Source: Discostella pseudostelligera
Lineage: Eukaryota > Bacillariophyta > Thalassiosirophyceae > Thalassiosirales > Thalassiosiraceae
Assembly: GCA_036940085.1 (NCBI GenBank)
Contig: JALLBK010000322.1
Coordinates: 1 to 31,034 of the forward strand
Direction of reading: 5' to 3'
Length of the DNA: 31,034 nucleotides
Numbering within the stretch: the first letter of the stretch is position 1; the number at the start of each line of letters is the position of its first letter. The position numbers were made by a program, and so were the translations under genes. Of this stretch, positions 18,193-27,016 are shown piece by piece. Below the pieces are notes generated by a model, which was given only the letters and a program-made list of their open reading frames with translations, did not search any database and was not told the DNA's origin.

Positions 18193-20973
18193 TCATTCTT
18201 CTTGCCCCCTAATAGCATTGAACCATACCACAGCTCCAGGATTGAGACGCTCGAAGAACTCAGTGAGAAAGGATGCCGATGCAAGTCCTAATGGCACTCG
18301 AAGAAACTCGTGATCTATTGGAGCTGGTGAAAAGTCAAGGGCAGCAAGCAAGTGCTGAGCAAAAATTTGGATTACCCCTTGACGATGATCAAGTTGGAGT
18401 TTTGAATTGTGTTGAATGAAACTCTGAATCAACGGATCCCATTGCATGACTCGTGTCATGCTGCAAACAAATTGTTCCAAAATAACGCTGCAGGCAATAA
18501 GATTGAAGGATAGCAATGCCTGTTCCTCATCAATCGCATCTAGTGTGTCATTGATGCGTACCGCCATCATGTAGCCATCCGAATGCTTACCCCGTTCTCG
18601 TTGATCCTGGGTGTGGTATTTATCCACCACATCATGGAAATCATGATTGCAGACGCGGCGAAAGCTTTTGCTGACCTCTTCCGGCTCGATCGGAATCATC
18701 TTGCGAGATCGCCCTAGGTACACTCCAACATTGTCAGCTCTTCCACCTGCCATAGTCTTGGAGGCATACATCCCTCGTGCTTCTTCTGCCATTTTCTTCG
18801 AATTTTTCAGGTTCATGCCGTGACATGTCCAAAATCTCTGCACCAGCTCACCCCGACGCGGCAATGGGCCCTCCCAAACAGCCCGACTGTTCTTGAATGA
18901 GGTATACAGGATATCCAGAAAAGGATTCTCGTCAGGTTCAATGATCCCATTCAACAGTAGTCCATGGTATAAAAACATGACAATGCGCAGCTGAGCTCGA
19001 CCGTCCACAACTGAACAACCCACCTCCAAGCTCCCAACGAATGCAAGATATGAAAGTGTAGTTCCAGCGTAGAGAGGGTTCCAGATAGCCCTCTTCCCGA
19101 ACACCGGTAGACCAAGGTTTTGGAGAGCCGATGCCATGGCAATGTTGTGGCGAAATCTGGGGTCATTGGTAAAGGTAGAATCGGGTTCATTATGCAAAAG
19201 TACATTTGAAGAATCCAACTGTTCAAAGAACGTTTGGAACGCAGATTCACTCCACGCCATCAGCGAATCCATTATGTGATCCGTCTCCAAGACCGCCGTC
19301 AACATAGCATGAACTGAAAAAACCAGTGGCCATGAGACTGCCTTCTCTGGGTGTGTGATGTATTCTCGGAGGTTCACCCAGAGAGGCGCAATCTCGTCTA
19401 CCATTGGCAGCACCGCCTTCCCCAAGATGCCATGGCGGAAAAAAGTGATAAGTTGAGGCAGGATATCGGCCATCAACAGTTCATCCATGTCGCCAGCAAT
19501 TTTAGTAGATCTACCTTGAACCCAAGGATCTGGTCCGAAACAACCTCGGATGGCAACGGCTTGTCTCTTTGCTCCCGTTCCATTAATTACATCACCGAAT
19601 GTTTGTAAAAGGCGAGTAGTATGGTGGATGGCTCGTCCTCCACTGATATGTGGCATGCTTTTAGTACTCAACCAATGATGCGAATGATAGGATGGGAATT
19701 GTTTCCGGAGCAAGGCTACAAATGACTGGTTTTGTCGTTTCTCGAGTGCAAGGGGAACCTCAAGCATGATCGTCATGCGTAATCCTTCCACAAGCTGGCT
19801 TACTTTCTCTTTTCCACGGGCATCTACCTTGTATTCCTTGCAAAATTCAGGCCCGATGAACTCAGATCGATTATGCGGATCAGAAACATTGCGAAATGCA
19901 CATTCCAAACAATCCCCCAAGAAAACTATTGCATCCTTTTCGGTGCATTTCACAGCAGCATGCTCGCGCAAAATGGACATAAAGTCTTCAGTGATTTCCG
20001 GTAGTACCACAGTAGCAAGAAGTCGGTAAGGAGTTGTCAAATGTGGGTATTGAAGACTAAGCTCCATTTCCATTCTTTGAACCTGCTGAATGCCCATGTT
20101 CGTTGCCACAGCTGCCTCCATCAAATTTTCCACGATGTTTGATGGTGGAATATCTCGTGATTTATTTTGTTGAAACGCCCTACAAACGCCTTTGTATTGT
20201 TTTGCAATTGCGCTCATTATCTCGTCCAGAGATAATAAGAAAAGAAGTGCATCATGACGCTCATCAGAGTTCATGAGATCATCCAGACTCATTGGTTGTT
20301 GTTCTGGTTCGGGGTGAGGAACAGTCGTTGGGAATAAATCTTCATCATCCATCGTATCATCGAGTTCATCATCATCAATTTCGTCCTGAAAGACCCCGAA
20401 GCGATTATCTTGCTCATTGCTACTGCTTGATGCCACAAAATAGTTGGATGTGGCCATTTTAGGAAGCTTTGCAAGTATAGTCCAACAATAAATCAATACA
20501 TTGAGAAAATGTTGGTGTCCCGGATCCCCCCCTCCAAATACAGATTTCGCCACACGAGATCGAATCCGAATCGCCAATCTCAGATCTTTCAATGCCATTG
20601 GATCCATGGGCTGGTATTCACTGTCCATCTGATCGGCAATGATCATAAGTGTGTTGACTGACATTTTGTTGAAGTCTGGTAGGATGTCAGCAAACGCACG
20701 AGCTTGTTTCTCCATGTAGGCGAAGAATCGTTTGGTGGCATTTTTGTATCGATGATACACAGTGCGATAATTGTCTGGATGAATTGGATTACGACGCTCA
20801 AATCCACTCATGTCGGGCAATGTGCCTTTGAGGGCATCAGCGGGGTCAACATCATTACCATTATTATTTGCAGCTGCTGTCGCTTGACCACCCGGTCTGG
20901 TGCTACTGGAACCTTTGTTGCCTTTGTTCTTCTTGTTGGTCTTTCGACCGTTCCCTTTCTTCTTCGGTGGCAT
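18193..20973 (-). CDS. Large 926-aa protein of an unrecognised family, N-terminal DUF6604-like pattern
   Basis: Single exon with no stop over 2.8 kb. The ATG at 20973 gives MPPKKKGNGRKTNKK, matching the start of the decayed relative; the open frame extends five codons further only to a GTG. Layout: a basic Lys/Asn/Gly-rich N terminus (about 1-45, possible nuclear or nucleic-acid contact); a helical region (about 50-170) with YHRYKNATKRFFAYM, IRIRSRVAKSVFGGG and HQHFLNVLIYCW, which fits my recollection of the DUF6604 pattern (unconfirmed); an acidic linker (about 175-215); and a long helical remainder with conserved blocks FLGDCLECAFRNVSD, KRAIWNPLYAGT, NSRAVWEGPLPRRGELVQRFW and RVCNHDFHDVVDKYHT. 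There is no signal peptide or obvious membrane segment, and no nuclease, transposase or polymerase motif. Conservation with the relative shows that it was under protein-level constraint. Function is unknown. Confidence 0.8.
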   Translation of the reverse strand: MPPKKKGNGRKTNKKNKGNKGSSSTRPGGQATAAANNNGNDVDPADALKGTLPDMSGFERRNPIHPDNYRTVYHRYKNATKRFFAYMEKQARAFADILPDFNKMSVNTLMIIADQMDSEYQPMDPMALKDLRLAIRIRSRVAKSVFGGGDPGHQHFLNVLIYCWTILAKLPKMATSNYFVASSSSNEQDNRFGVFQDEIDDDELDDTMDDEDLFPTTVPHPEPEQQPMSLDDLMNSDERHDALLFLLSLDEIMSAIAKQYKGVCRAFQQNKSRDIPPSNIVENLMEAAVATNMGIQQVQRMEMELSLQYPHLTTPYRLLATVVLPEITEDFMSILREHAAVKCTEKDAIVFLGDCLECAFRNVSDPHNRSEFIGPEFCKEYKVDARGKEKVSQLVEGLRMTIMLEVPLALEKRQNQSFVALLRKQFPSYHSHHWLSTKSMPHISGGRAIHHTTRLLQTFGDVINGTGAKRQAVAIRGCFGPDPWVQGRSTKIAGDMDELLMADILPQLITFFRHGILGKAVLPMVDEIAPLWVNLREYITHPEKAVSWPLVFSVHAMLTAVLETDHIMDSLMAWSESAFQTFFEQLDSSNVLLHNEPDSTFTNDPRFRHNIAMASALQNLGLPVFGKRAIWNPLYAGTTLSYLAFVGSLEVGCSVVDGRAQLRIVMFLYHGLLLNGIIEPDENPFLDILYTSFKNSRAVWEGPLPRRGELVQRFWTCHGMNLKNSKKMAEEARGMYASKTMAGGRADNVGVYLGRSRKMIPIEPEEVSKSFRRVCNHDFHDVVDKYHTQDQRERGKHSDGYMMAVRINDTLDAIDEEQALLSFNLIACSVILEQFVCSMTRVMQWDPLIQSFIQHNSKLQLDHRQGVIQIFAQHLLAALDFSPAPIDHEFLRVPLGLASASFLTEFFERLNPGAVVWFNAIRGQEE

Positions 20974-21579
20974 TGCCAATCGTTCCACTGACTACACCGA
21001 TAGCACTCTTGTCATTGGCATCGATGTCGATGGCATCGGGATGGATGGGCGTGGGCGTGGGCGTGGGTTGCTTTGCGCTTTGCTTTGCTTTTGCTTTTGC
21101 ATTGAATTGAATTGAACACTTCCCGCCAAAAGTAGATATTTGTGTGAAAGACAGACGGATTGTTTCATGTATTGGGAGATTTCGCTTGTTGGGACATTGT
21201 TGAACTTGGATCTTTGCTTTGGAGATCTTTGGGAGGATGGCCAGACAATGCCGCGGACAGTTTGGCGGGAAGGCGACTTTTGCCGATGGATGCACATGAT
21301 GACGGACAGACCTCAGCCATATCCATCGTCCGTCCGTCGGTCACTCCATTGCCGATGCAGGCCGATGCACTGACGATGACGGCCGCCGCCACCGCCAGCC
21401 ACCACCGCATTGCTACTATCAGCTAGAGTACCTACCTTCAATCCTCAATTCACTATTGACCGCGACCGCCACCATCATGATATCACCGTCGTAATCGCAA
21501 AATCTCCGTTGCCATCGACTTTTCTTCCTTTCTAGTCCGCTGCCAGCCGCCACTCTACAATACTTTGATCGTCGCAAAA
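20974..21579. promoter_or_regulatory. Divergent promoter with two E2F-like sites and simple repeats
   Basis: Lies between the 926-aa gene (-) and the repeat-bearing secreted protein gene (+). TTCCCGCCAAAA has its core at 21121-21127, about 150 bp from the first start. TTTGGCGGGAA has its core at 21264-21270, about 310 bp from the second start, so each copy faces its nearer gene. Also present are a GTGGGC hexamer run (21047-21067) and a GCTTT/TTGAA simple repeat (about 21068-21115). No gene is evident. Confidence 0.5.
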
Positions 21580-22629
21580 ATGAAGCTTCGCACTTCGCCA
21601 TCGCTGCCGCTGCATACATCGATCATCCTCTTGATAATATTGATACTATTCATAAATTACCCACATTTGGCATCTGCATCATCGTTATTGGAAGAGGACA
21701 GCACGTCCAAGAAGGATCTACCCATAGATACATACGAGTATTTCGATCTAGATGGCATGTCAGACGAAGAGTTGGAATACATTTGCACATCACGTGGATT
21801 TGAATTGGCTGAAAAAGATGATGATATTGTTTACCCTCATCAATATTACGTCGATGCGGCATGGGAATGCTTACAAATAGAAGCGGAGATGTAAGTTTGT
21901 TTTTGATGCATTTGTTGCGCTTTGAATGTCATTATGACCTATTCAACATCTCGTGGATCAATTGTGTGTGTTTCTAGGAAAGAGGCAATGCAAACACATC
22001 CTGAAATGACGGAGGATATGCTCCAGGAGAGAGAACGCATGGAACGGGAGAAGGAGTCGCTGGATCATAAGCAACATCCTCAACAACATGATGTCAACGA
22101 TGTATCCGAAAGTGGATCTCACAACCAAACGCTCAACGGCGACATCGACGACAACAAGACAACTACTGCCATCTTCAATGCGAAAGAGGTAATAGAAGAA
22201 GTCATCCAACAAATCAAGTCGGACATTACCAAAGTTATCAAATTCATTACACCATCGCCAGAAGTGCAACAAATGCTTCGAGAACAACAAATTAAACTAC
22301 GGCACTTCTACAAACAGCATGTACTACCGACAATAACAGAGGAAATAATACCAATGCTTCGAGAACAACAAATCAAACTACGACAATTCTACAAACATCA
22401 TATACTGCCTACAATAAAGGAGGGAATAATACCTTCATTGAAATCATTGGCTGTGATAATCAAAGATTGGGGTATGACTGTTGTGGATATGACGCGGAGG
22501 TATATTGAGGTGACATTTATGGATAAGAAGGAACAACGAAGGGGTGGTGGCGATGACAACGTCGACAACGACGACAACGACGACGACGACGATGATAAAA
22601 CAATACCCAATCAAAACAACGAACAATAA
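21580..22629 (+). CDS. Secreted or ER protein with internal 27-aa repeat and acidic tail (two exons)
   Basis: Exons are 21580-21890 and 21978-22629; the 87-nt intron (GTAAGT...CTAG) is phase 2 and joins EAE to MKEAMQ; 320 aa. The ATG at 21580 opens a strong signal peptide (hydrophobic IILLIILILFI, cleavage likely near ASASS). A short conserved-looking module follows: YFDLDGMSDEELEYICTSRGFEL then YYVDAAWECLQIEAEM (about residues 46-104), vaguely SAP-like in spacing. The rest is charged and helical, with the tandem repeat MLREQQIKLRxFYKxHxLPT (27 residues, two copies) and an Asn/Asp-rich C terminus encoded by GAC/AAC repeats. A different frame stays open across that repeat to 22738 (ending RLRRIQKGW), so a length change there would swap the tail. 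Function is not recognised. Confidence 0.72.
22273..22434 (+). repeat. 81-bp tandem repeat (two units) within a coding exon
   Basis: Units 22273-22353 and 22354-22434 encode two copies of a 27-residue helical segment beginning MLREQQIKLR. Nucleotide differences are scattered and many are silent or conservative, so the unit appears kept at protein level. Confidence 0.9.
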
Positions 22630-22929
22630 TCAAAATCGGAAATATGATGATTATGCCGGAGCATCAGTGAGTCATAGAGCAATAGAGTCACATGTCGAAT
22701 ACTACCAGCGATTGCGACGGATTCAAAAGGGGTGGTAAGCACATAGGTTATATGAATCCAACGAAAATCTTATGAAATCTTATGGAATTTATCGATGAAT
22801 TCATGATTAAAGACATGGGAGGGGAGTGTGTCCTTGAAGGAAAATTCCTCTCGAGTGCGCACGTGAGTGAGTGTGTGCGGACGTGGGTGTGCCTACTAAG
22901 CGAAGAGTCTACCATATCCTAAACTAAAG
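22630..22929. other. Convergent 3' intergenic region
   Basis: This 300-bp stretch lies between the stops of the repeat-bearing protein gene (+) and the metallopeptidase gene (-). The first 110 bp stay open in a second frame. The remainder is a GT-rich stretch (about 22855-22895) with no feature I can name. Confidence 0.45.
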
Positions 22930-24207
22930 CTATATTGCAACGCCAAAACTGAGAGCAACTACAATCACTGCTTGGAGAATATATTGTACTGTTTGGTGTC
23001 TTGCGATGAAGGCCGAAGAAGTGGCCATAATAAAATGATGCTGGCATGATTCATCCAAATAATCTACATTCTCGTACCAACTATTGAATCTATTCTTGAG
23101 CTCGACCAAGTTGTAGTTCGCATAATTATCCTCTTGAGAAAGGGAAGCACCCCAAGCAGTGGCACATCGTCGTTGACGTGGCGTGCCATGATGTCCATCG
23201 TTCCTTGTCTCACAATCCCCGGCAGAATAGGCAATTTGTCGAATGTTGGTAATTTCATTGGTCGACATATCCAGTCCACGTGCATGAGCAAGAAAATATG
23301 CCGAGAGTGCATCGGCCATGAGTTCTTGTCGTCGTGCACTTTGTTGAGAACGTTCTTCAGGTGTATTGAGAGAGAATTGCAAATGATGTGCATGTTCGTG
23401 AGTTAGAGCGTATTCGGGTCCCTCGACCTCGTACCCTATCGACTCTTGGAACTCAAAGTATCCATCACCAATTATTATTGATGGATGGTCAGTCATATCA
23501 TCCTCATCGTCGTCTGTTGCAAATGCATTGAAAGTCAGCAGTGGATTATCGTATCCACCCGGTAGACGCAGTATCAAAGCTTGAATGTCCATGGCGTGAT
23601 CCACTACGGTGTAATCATCATCGTCGTCGTCATTCAGGTGGTAACTTGCACCAAACAAAGCCTCAAGAGACGGTATCAAGTTATTATGCAAATCCGCAAG
23701 ATCGGAACCATGTGCACCAAGTACACGAAGATCATCATTCACACCCGTGTCGGACCAAAACGATTGAGCTCGCTCCAATATGGAAGTAATCTCTTGAGTA
23801 TATTTTCCATCTTTGCCAATGTATTCAATGTCATAGATGCCCTTTTGTTCCACGAATAGCTTGTACACAAATGGTAGGGTGTACACTTTCCAATCGAAAA
23901 AGTTGGTTAGATCCTCTTCGGAGATAGTGTGAACTTGTTCTCGTATCCAATTGGTCGATGGGCTGTTGCATGGAGTTGTGGATTGTTGTTGCTCATCTCG
24001 ATATACCAATAATGCTTGAGAGGATGTGAGTACATCTGTATGGGATATCCGATCTACAATATGGTCGTTGGCCTGCAAATATCGACGACTCGAGCTGCTG
24101 TCGCCATTATTTCCTCGTGTTCCAGCACCATCACCAATTATTGCCGCGTAGCAGAGGAGGATGACATGAAAGATGGGATGAAATTGTTGTGCCCGTAGAG
24201 TTGTCAT
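22930..24207 (-). CDS. Secreted neutral zinc metallopeptidase with GPI-like tail
   Basis: 425 aa, single exon. ATG 24207 is chosen because the frame upstream offers only TTG. A signal peptide (FHVILLCYAAIIG) is followed by a Ser/Asn-rich linker. The catalytic core has the zincin motif HEHAH (residues 270-274, T-H-E-H-A-H-H-L-Q), a third-ligand candidate in QELMADALSAYFLAHARG (E295, 21 residues on), and HGTPRQRR (340-347), which echoes the HGTSxQR block of the bacterial YpfJ-type neutral zinc metallopeptidases (PF04228). The last 20 residues are hydrophobic and preceded by small residues (ATSS, about 395-398), as in GPI-anchored proteins. Inference: a cell-surface or secretory-pathway protease. 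Asp-rich runs at about 193-198 and 232-237 are lineage-specific insertions. Substrate is unknown. Confidence 0.75.
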   Translation of the reverse strand: MTTLRAQQFHPIFHVILLCYAAIIGDGAGTRGNNGDSSSSRRYLQANDHIVDRISHTDVLTSSQALLVYRDEQQQSTTPCNSPSTNWIREQVHTISEEDLTNFFDWKVYTLPFVYKLFVEQKGIYDIEYIGKDGKYTQEITSILERAQSFWSDTGVNDDLRVLGAHGSDLADLHNNLIPSLEALFGASYHLNDDDDDDYTVVDHAMDIQALILRLPGGYDNPLLTFNAFATDDDEDDMTDHPSIIIGDGYFEFQESIGYEVEGPEYALTHEHAHHLQFSLNTPEERSQQSARRQELMADALSAYFLAHARGLDMSTNEITNIRQIAYSAGDCETRNDGHHGTPRQRRCATAWGASLSQEDNYANYNLVELKNRFNSWYENVDYLDESCQHHFIMATSSAFIARHQTVQYILQAVIVVALSFGVAI

Positions 24208-24906
24208 GCTATTATTTGTTGTCAAGATTTATCCTTCAATATTTGGTGTTTGACTGGATGGAGACGTGGACTGTGGCAGCACCGAAGAATCATTATTTTT
24301 GTGATCAGGATCATGCAAAATCTCGGCTTGTATGTCATGAGGAGAGGAGAGATTCGATGGAATTGTTGACATTGCGAATCACTTGAAGCGGACCTCAAAT
24401 ACTGTGCGGATTGCGGAAGCTTCGCTTCGCATGTAGTCGTACTTGTAACCAGTTAGTAAATATTGCATGCAGGATTCTAAGTGCCGAAGGTCGGGTAGAA
24501 GACTCTCTAGAGAGAGATAGAGAGGCTGCTGATGGCGGCGGAGGTGTATGTCTGGTCATCATGATGATTGCTCTTCGGGACTTTGGCGTTGAGATGGAAG
24601 CCAAGCTAAGACAGATGAGACAAAAAAGAGAACGTGATGATGTCACGGACAGATGACGGACGTCGTCGTCGCTCGGGTTCGCTTCTGCACGCTCGTTGGC
24701 AGCAGGTGCCATCTTATCCTTCTCCCGCCTAAAATAATGTCATACCATCGTTCTGGCAGGTTCTGGCTCAAATTTTTGGCGCACCGACGACCTCTACGAT
24801 GTCACCTCGCTCAGCAAAGCGTGCTGGCTGATCAATTATTGAGATGCACGACGTTTGATCGGCCACCGACGCCCCGCCACCAGCTTCAAAGAATACTACA
24901 AAAATA
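24208..24906. promoter_or_regulatory. Divergent promoter with one TCCCGCC site
   Basis: This 699-bp region lies between the metallopeptidase gene (-) and the 395-aa protein gene (+). TCCCGCC occurs at 24723-24729 (CTCCCGCCTAAAATAATG). An open frame at 24395-24712 (-) is featureless and treated as chance. Nothing else recognisable was seen. Confidence 0.4.
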
Positions 24907-26094
24907 ATGTTCGCCCCACCTCCACCTCCATCTGCAATAGTAGGCGATGCGGAGAATAAAAAGACAGACACGATGACGTCGACAACAATGATGCCTCGGC
25001 GCACTTTGAAAGCCGACATGCTGAAACTGCAACTGACGGTGTTATCATTCGACAAACTTCAGTTGGCGTACCCTGTCTACGTCGACGACGAGGATGAGGA
25101 AGTTCAAGTGGACGAAGATGATTTCAACAACGACATCAATTCCCAATACGACAGGATCATTTCGGCACATGTCGGTGTCAGCTCCCCGTACTTCTATCAG
25201 ACTATTCAACCGTCGCCAACATCATCTATTTCAACTGACACTGCAGTGTTCCCACCCAGCGAGGGATATGAATTGTCGCTCTCCACCGAAAGCAAGGAAC
25301 CGGTTGCATTCTACGACCACAAAGAGGGAACAGAGGAAATTGGTGTTGCCTTCCATTGGGGAAACGCCGCGTCGAATCGTAAAACAGCAAAATATTCCTG
25401 CTTCATAATGAAATTCGGTGATTCGAAATATAGAGAGTGTCGCAACCTTAGTCCACAATTCGAAACCCAACGTGAGCGTCAGCGTTTTGATAATGAAATT
25501 AAGATTGACTTTCAGGTTTGTATCATGGTTCATACGGATAGCAACAGGGTTGGCAGCAGCGGCGGCGGCGGCGGCGGTGGTTCTACTCCCTACGCATGCT
25601 GTCATGGATTTGGTCAATTGAAGATTGGTCTTGGTGAATTCTTCTTCATGCAACAAGATCCTGGTGGTATTATTGCTGAAGTATCCATCACCAAACGTAA
25701 GCCTCCATCGTTCTTTCCCAAGTTGAAAGTCAAGCCTAATGATGAGTTTGTGAGGATTGCTCGAGGGTCGGTGCTTTCGGTTAGGATTCAGAGTAGAGGA
25801 CGAGTGAAGGATTGCCTCCCAAAAGTATTTGCAAATTGTATGTCTGGTCCGTATGATAATGTTGTGTCGAGCAATGAACTTGAGCGGAAGCAGAAGAAGC
25901 AGCAGCGCACCGATTTTGACTATGCTCTTCGAAGTCTTACTGATGAGAATGTGAACAATACTCGAGAGAATGAGCATGAACAGTCACTTGCCGAGAGGAA
26001 GCAAAAGAGATCAAAGAATAGCATTTTACCAGTATCTGTCGTTTCGAGCAAGGCAAATGATGTGTCATCACTTGACAGTCAGAAACAGAAGTGA
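24907..26094 (+). CDS. Unrecognised 395-aa protein, beta-rich core with charged tail
   Basis: Single exon starting at ATG 24907. The N terminus is Pro-rich (MFAPPPPPSA). A beta-rich segment with LKLQLTVLSF (about residues 40-49) is followed by an acidic run (DDEDEEVQVDEDD). The centre has YFYQTIQPSPTS, EEIGVAFHWGN, a polyglycine loop encoded by GGC repeats (about 220-226), HGFGQLKIGLGEFFFMQQ and AEVSITKRKPPSFFPKLKVKP. The last 70 residues are Lys/Gln/Glu-rich and probably disordered or nuclear. No signal peptide or membrane segment. No family is recognised; a C2-like sandwich is possible but unproven. A degraded piece of a second copy follows within 250 bp, so the gene has been locally duplicated. 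Confidence 0.65.
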   Translation: MFAPPPPPSAIVGDAENKKTDTMTSTTMMPRRTLKADMLKLQLTVLSFDKLQLAYPVYVDDEDEEVQVDEDDFNNDINSQYDRIISAHVGVSSPYFYQTIQPSPTSSISTDTAVFPPSEGYELSLSTESKEPVAFYDHKEGTEEIGVAFHWGNAASNRKTAKYSCFIMKFGDSKYRECRNLSPQFETQRERQRFDNEIKIDFQVCIMVHTDSNRVGSSGGGGGGGSTPYACCHGFGQLKIGLGEFFFMQQDPGGIIAEVSITKRKPPSFFPKLKVKPNDEFVRIARGSVLSVRIQSRGRVKDCLPKVFANCMSGPYDNVVSSNELERKQKKQQRTDFDYALRSLTDENVNNTRENEHEQSLAERKQKRSKNSILPVSVVSSKANDVSSLDSQKQK

Positions 26095-26221
26095 CATAAG
26101 CGGAAGTATTGTAGGTAATACCAGCATTGTGAAGTTTTGGCCTTCATCGGAAAGATTGCCATGGAGCAAGAATTGTGTGGGTGGAGAAATTTTCGTGAAA
26201 GGTTGAGTAAGTTCCTAGTCA

Positions 26222-26790
26222 CTAGTCACCAGACGAGTCGATGGGTGGTGGGTCATCGTTGCCACCAACCTCTGCATGCTTGCATGGCTTTGGGCAATTG
26301 AAACTCCCATGCACCGAACTTGACATGCTATTGCTAGACGATCGGCCAGTCTCTCTTGGACTAGTGGTGCGTGTATCCATCACTAAACGAAAGGCGCCAT
26401 CTTTCTTTTCTAAGCGGAACACAACCAAGGAGGACGGATTATGATTCTCCAGGGGATCTTCACTGTTGGTGAAGATTGAGCGTGAAGAATCGGTTGAGAA
26501 GGAACAATTGAAGCAGAAAGTCTGGAGGGAAATCGCAGAGCGAAAAGCGAGCCAGCAGAAGAGTCGTGTGAGTAGTAGTATCGTGGATGCATCCGCTTCC
26601 CGTACACTTCCTAACAACGAGCCTAACAACCAAGGAGGACGGATTATGATTCTCCAGGGGATCTTCACTGTTGGTGAAGAAGTGTGAGTAGTAGTATCGT
26701 GGATGCATCCGCTTCCCGTACACTTCCTAACAACGACGTGTCGAGTAAAAAAGTGACGAGCAACGAAGACGGGGTGGTGAAGAAATGACG
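26222..26790 (+). pseudogene. Degraded partial duplicate of the neighbouring 395-aa gene
   Basis: The frame at 26241-26444 encodes ACLHGFGQLKLP and VRVSITKRKAPSFFSKR, clearly related to the HGFGQLK and SITKRKPPSFF blocks of the gene at 24907-26094. A second frame (26466-26687) has EIAERKASQQKSR, resembling the Lys-rich tail (LAERKQKRSK). The N-terminal two thirds are absent, the frame is broken around 26442, and the 3' part is rearranged into interleaved repeats. No intact product can be predicted. Confidence 0.7.
26421..26736 (+). repeat. Two interleaved pairs of 55-bp direct repeats
   Basis: Repeat A is at 26421-26475 and 26626-26680 (offset 205). Repeat B is at 26566-26620 and 26682-26736 (offset 116). 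Each pair looks identical by eye. The order A1-spacer-B1-A2-B2 is explained by one tandem duplication of A-spacer-B followed by loss of about 90 bp of spacer from the second unit. Confidence 0.9.
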
Positions 26791-27016
26791 AAGAATCTAC
26801 CAATCAGTTGAAGAGATGATGGTGGTGCCCTTCAAAAATTTACATTACATACAAATAGAAAGTAATTGCATACGATAATAAAGAATTGATTGAATGATGC
26901 GTTGCATTGCTTGACAGCAAAACGTTCAAGTGGAACTTTAAATTATCATGCTATCTCCAACGCTCTCATTGCAATGTACCCCAAAATTGCAAAATCCAAC
27001 ATCCATCACACGCCCA
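26791..27016. other. Intergenic 3' region
   Basis: AT-rich, with AATAAA-type sequence near 26877 (ATAATAAAG). No coding feature. It separates the duplicate fragment from the stop of the prenyltransferase gene. Confidence 0.4.

Noticed and set aside
11606..20973. The inverted pair of large genes as a composite transposon
   Set aside because: No transposase or integrase motif, no terminal repeats or target duplications seen, and the copies are diverged at protein level; a dispersed gene family fits better.
24395..24712. 105-aa minus-strand frame with an ATG 11 bp from a TCCCGCC site
   Set aside because: Biased composition, no motif or presequence, and no supported splice to the metallopeptidase gene.
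26222..26803. 193-aa minus-strand frame
   Set aside because: Overlaps the plus-strand duplicate fragment and repeats; its internal repetition mirrors the DNA repeats and there is no recognisable motif.
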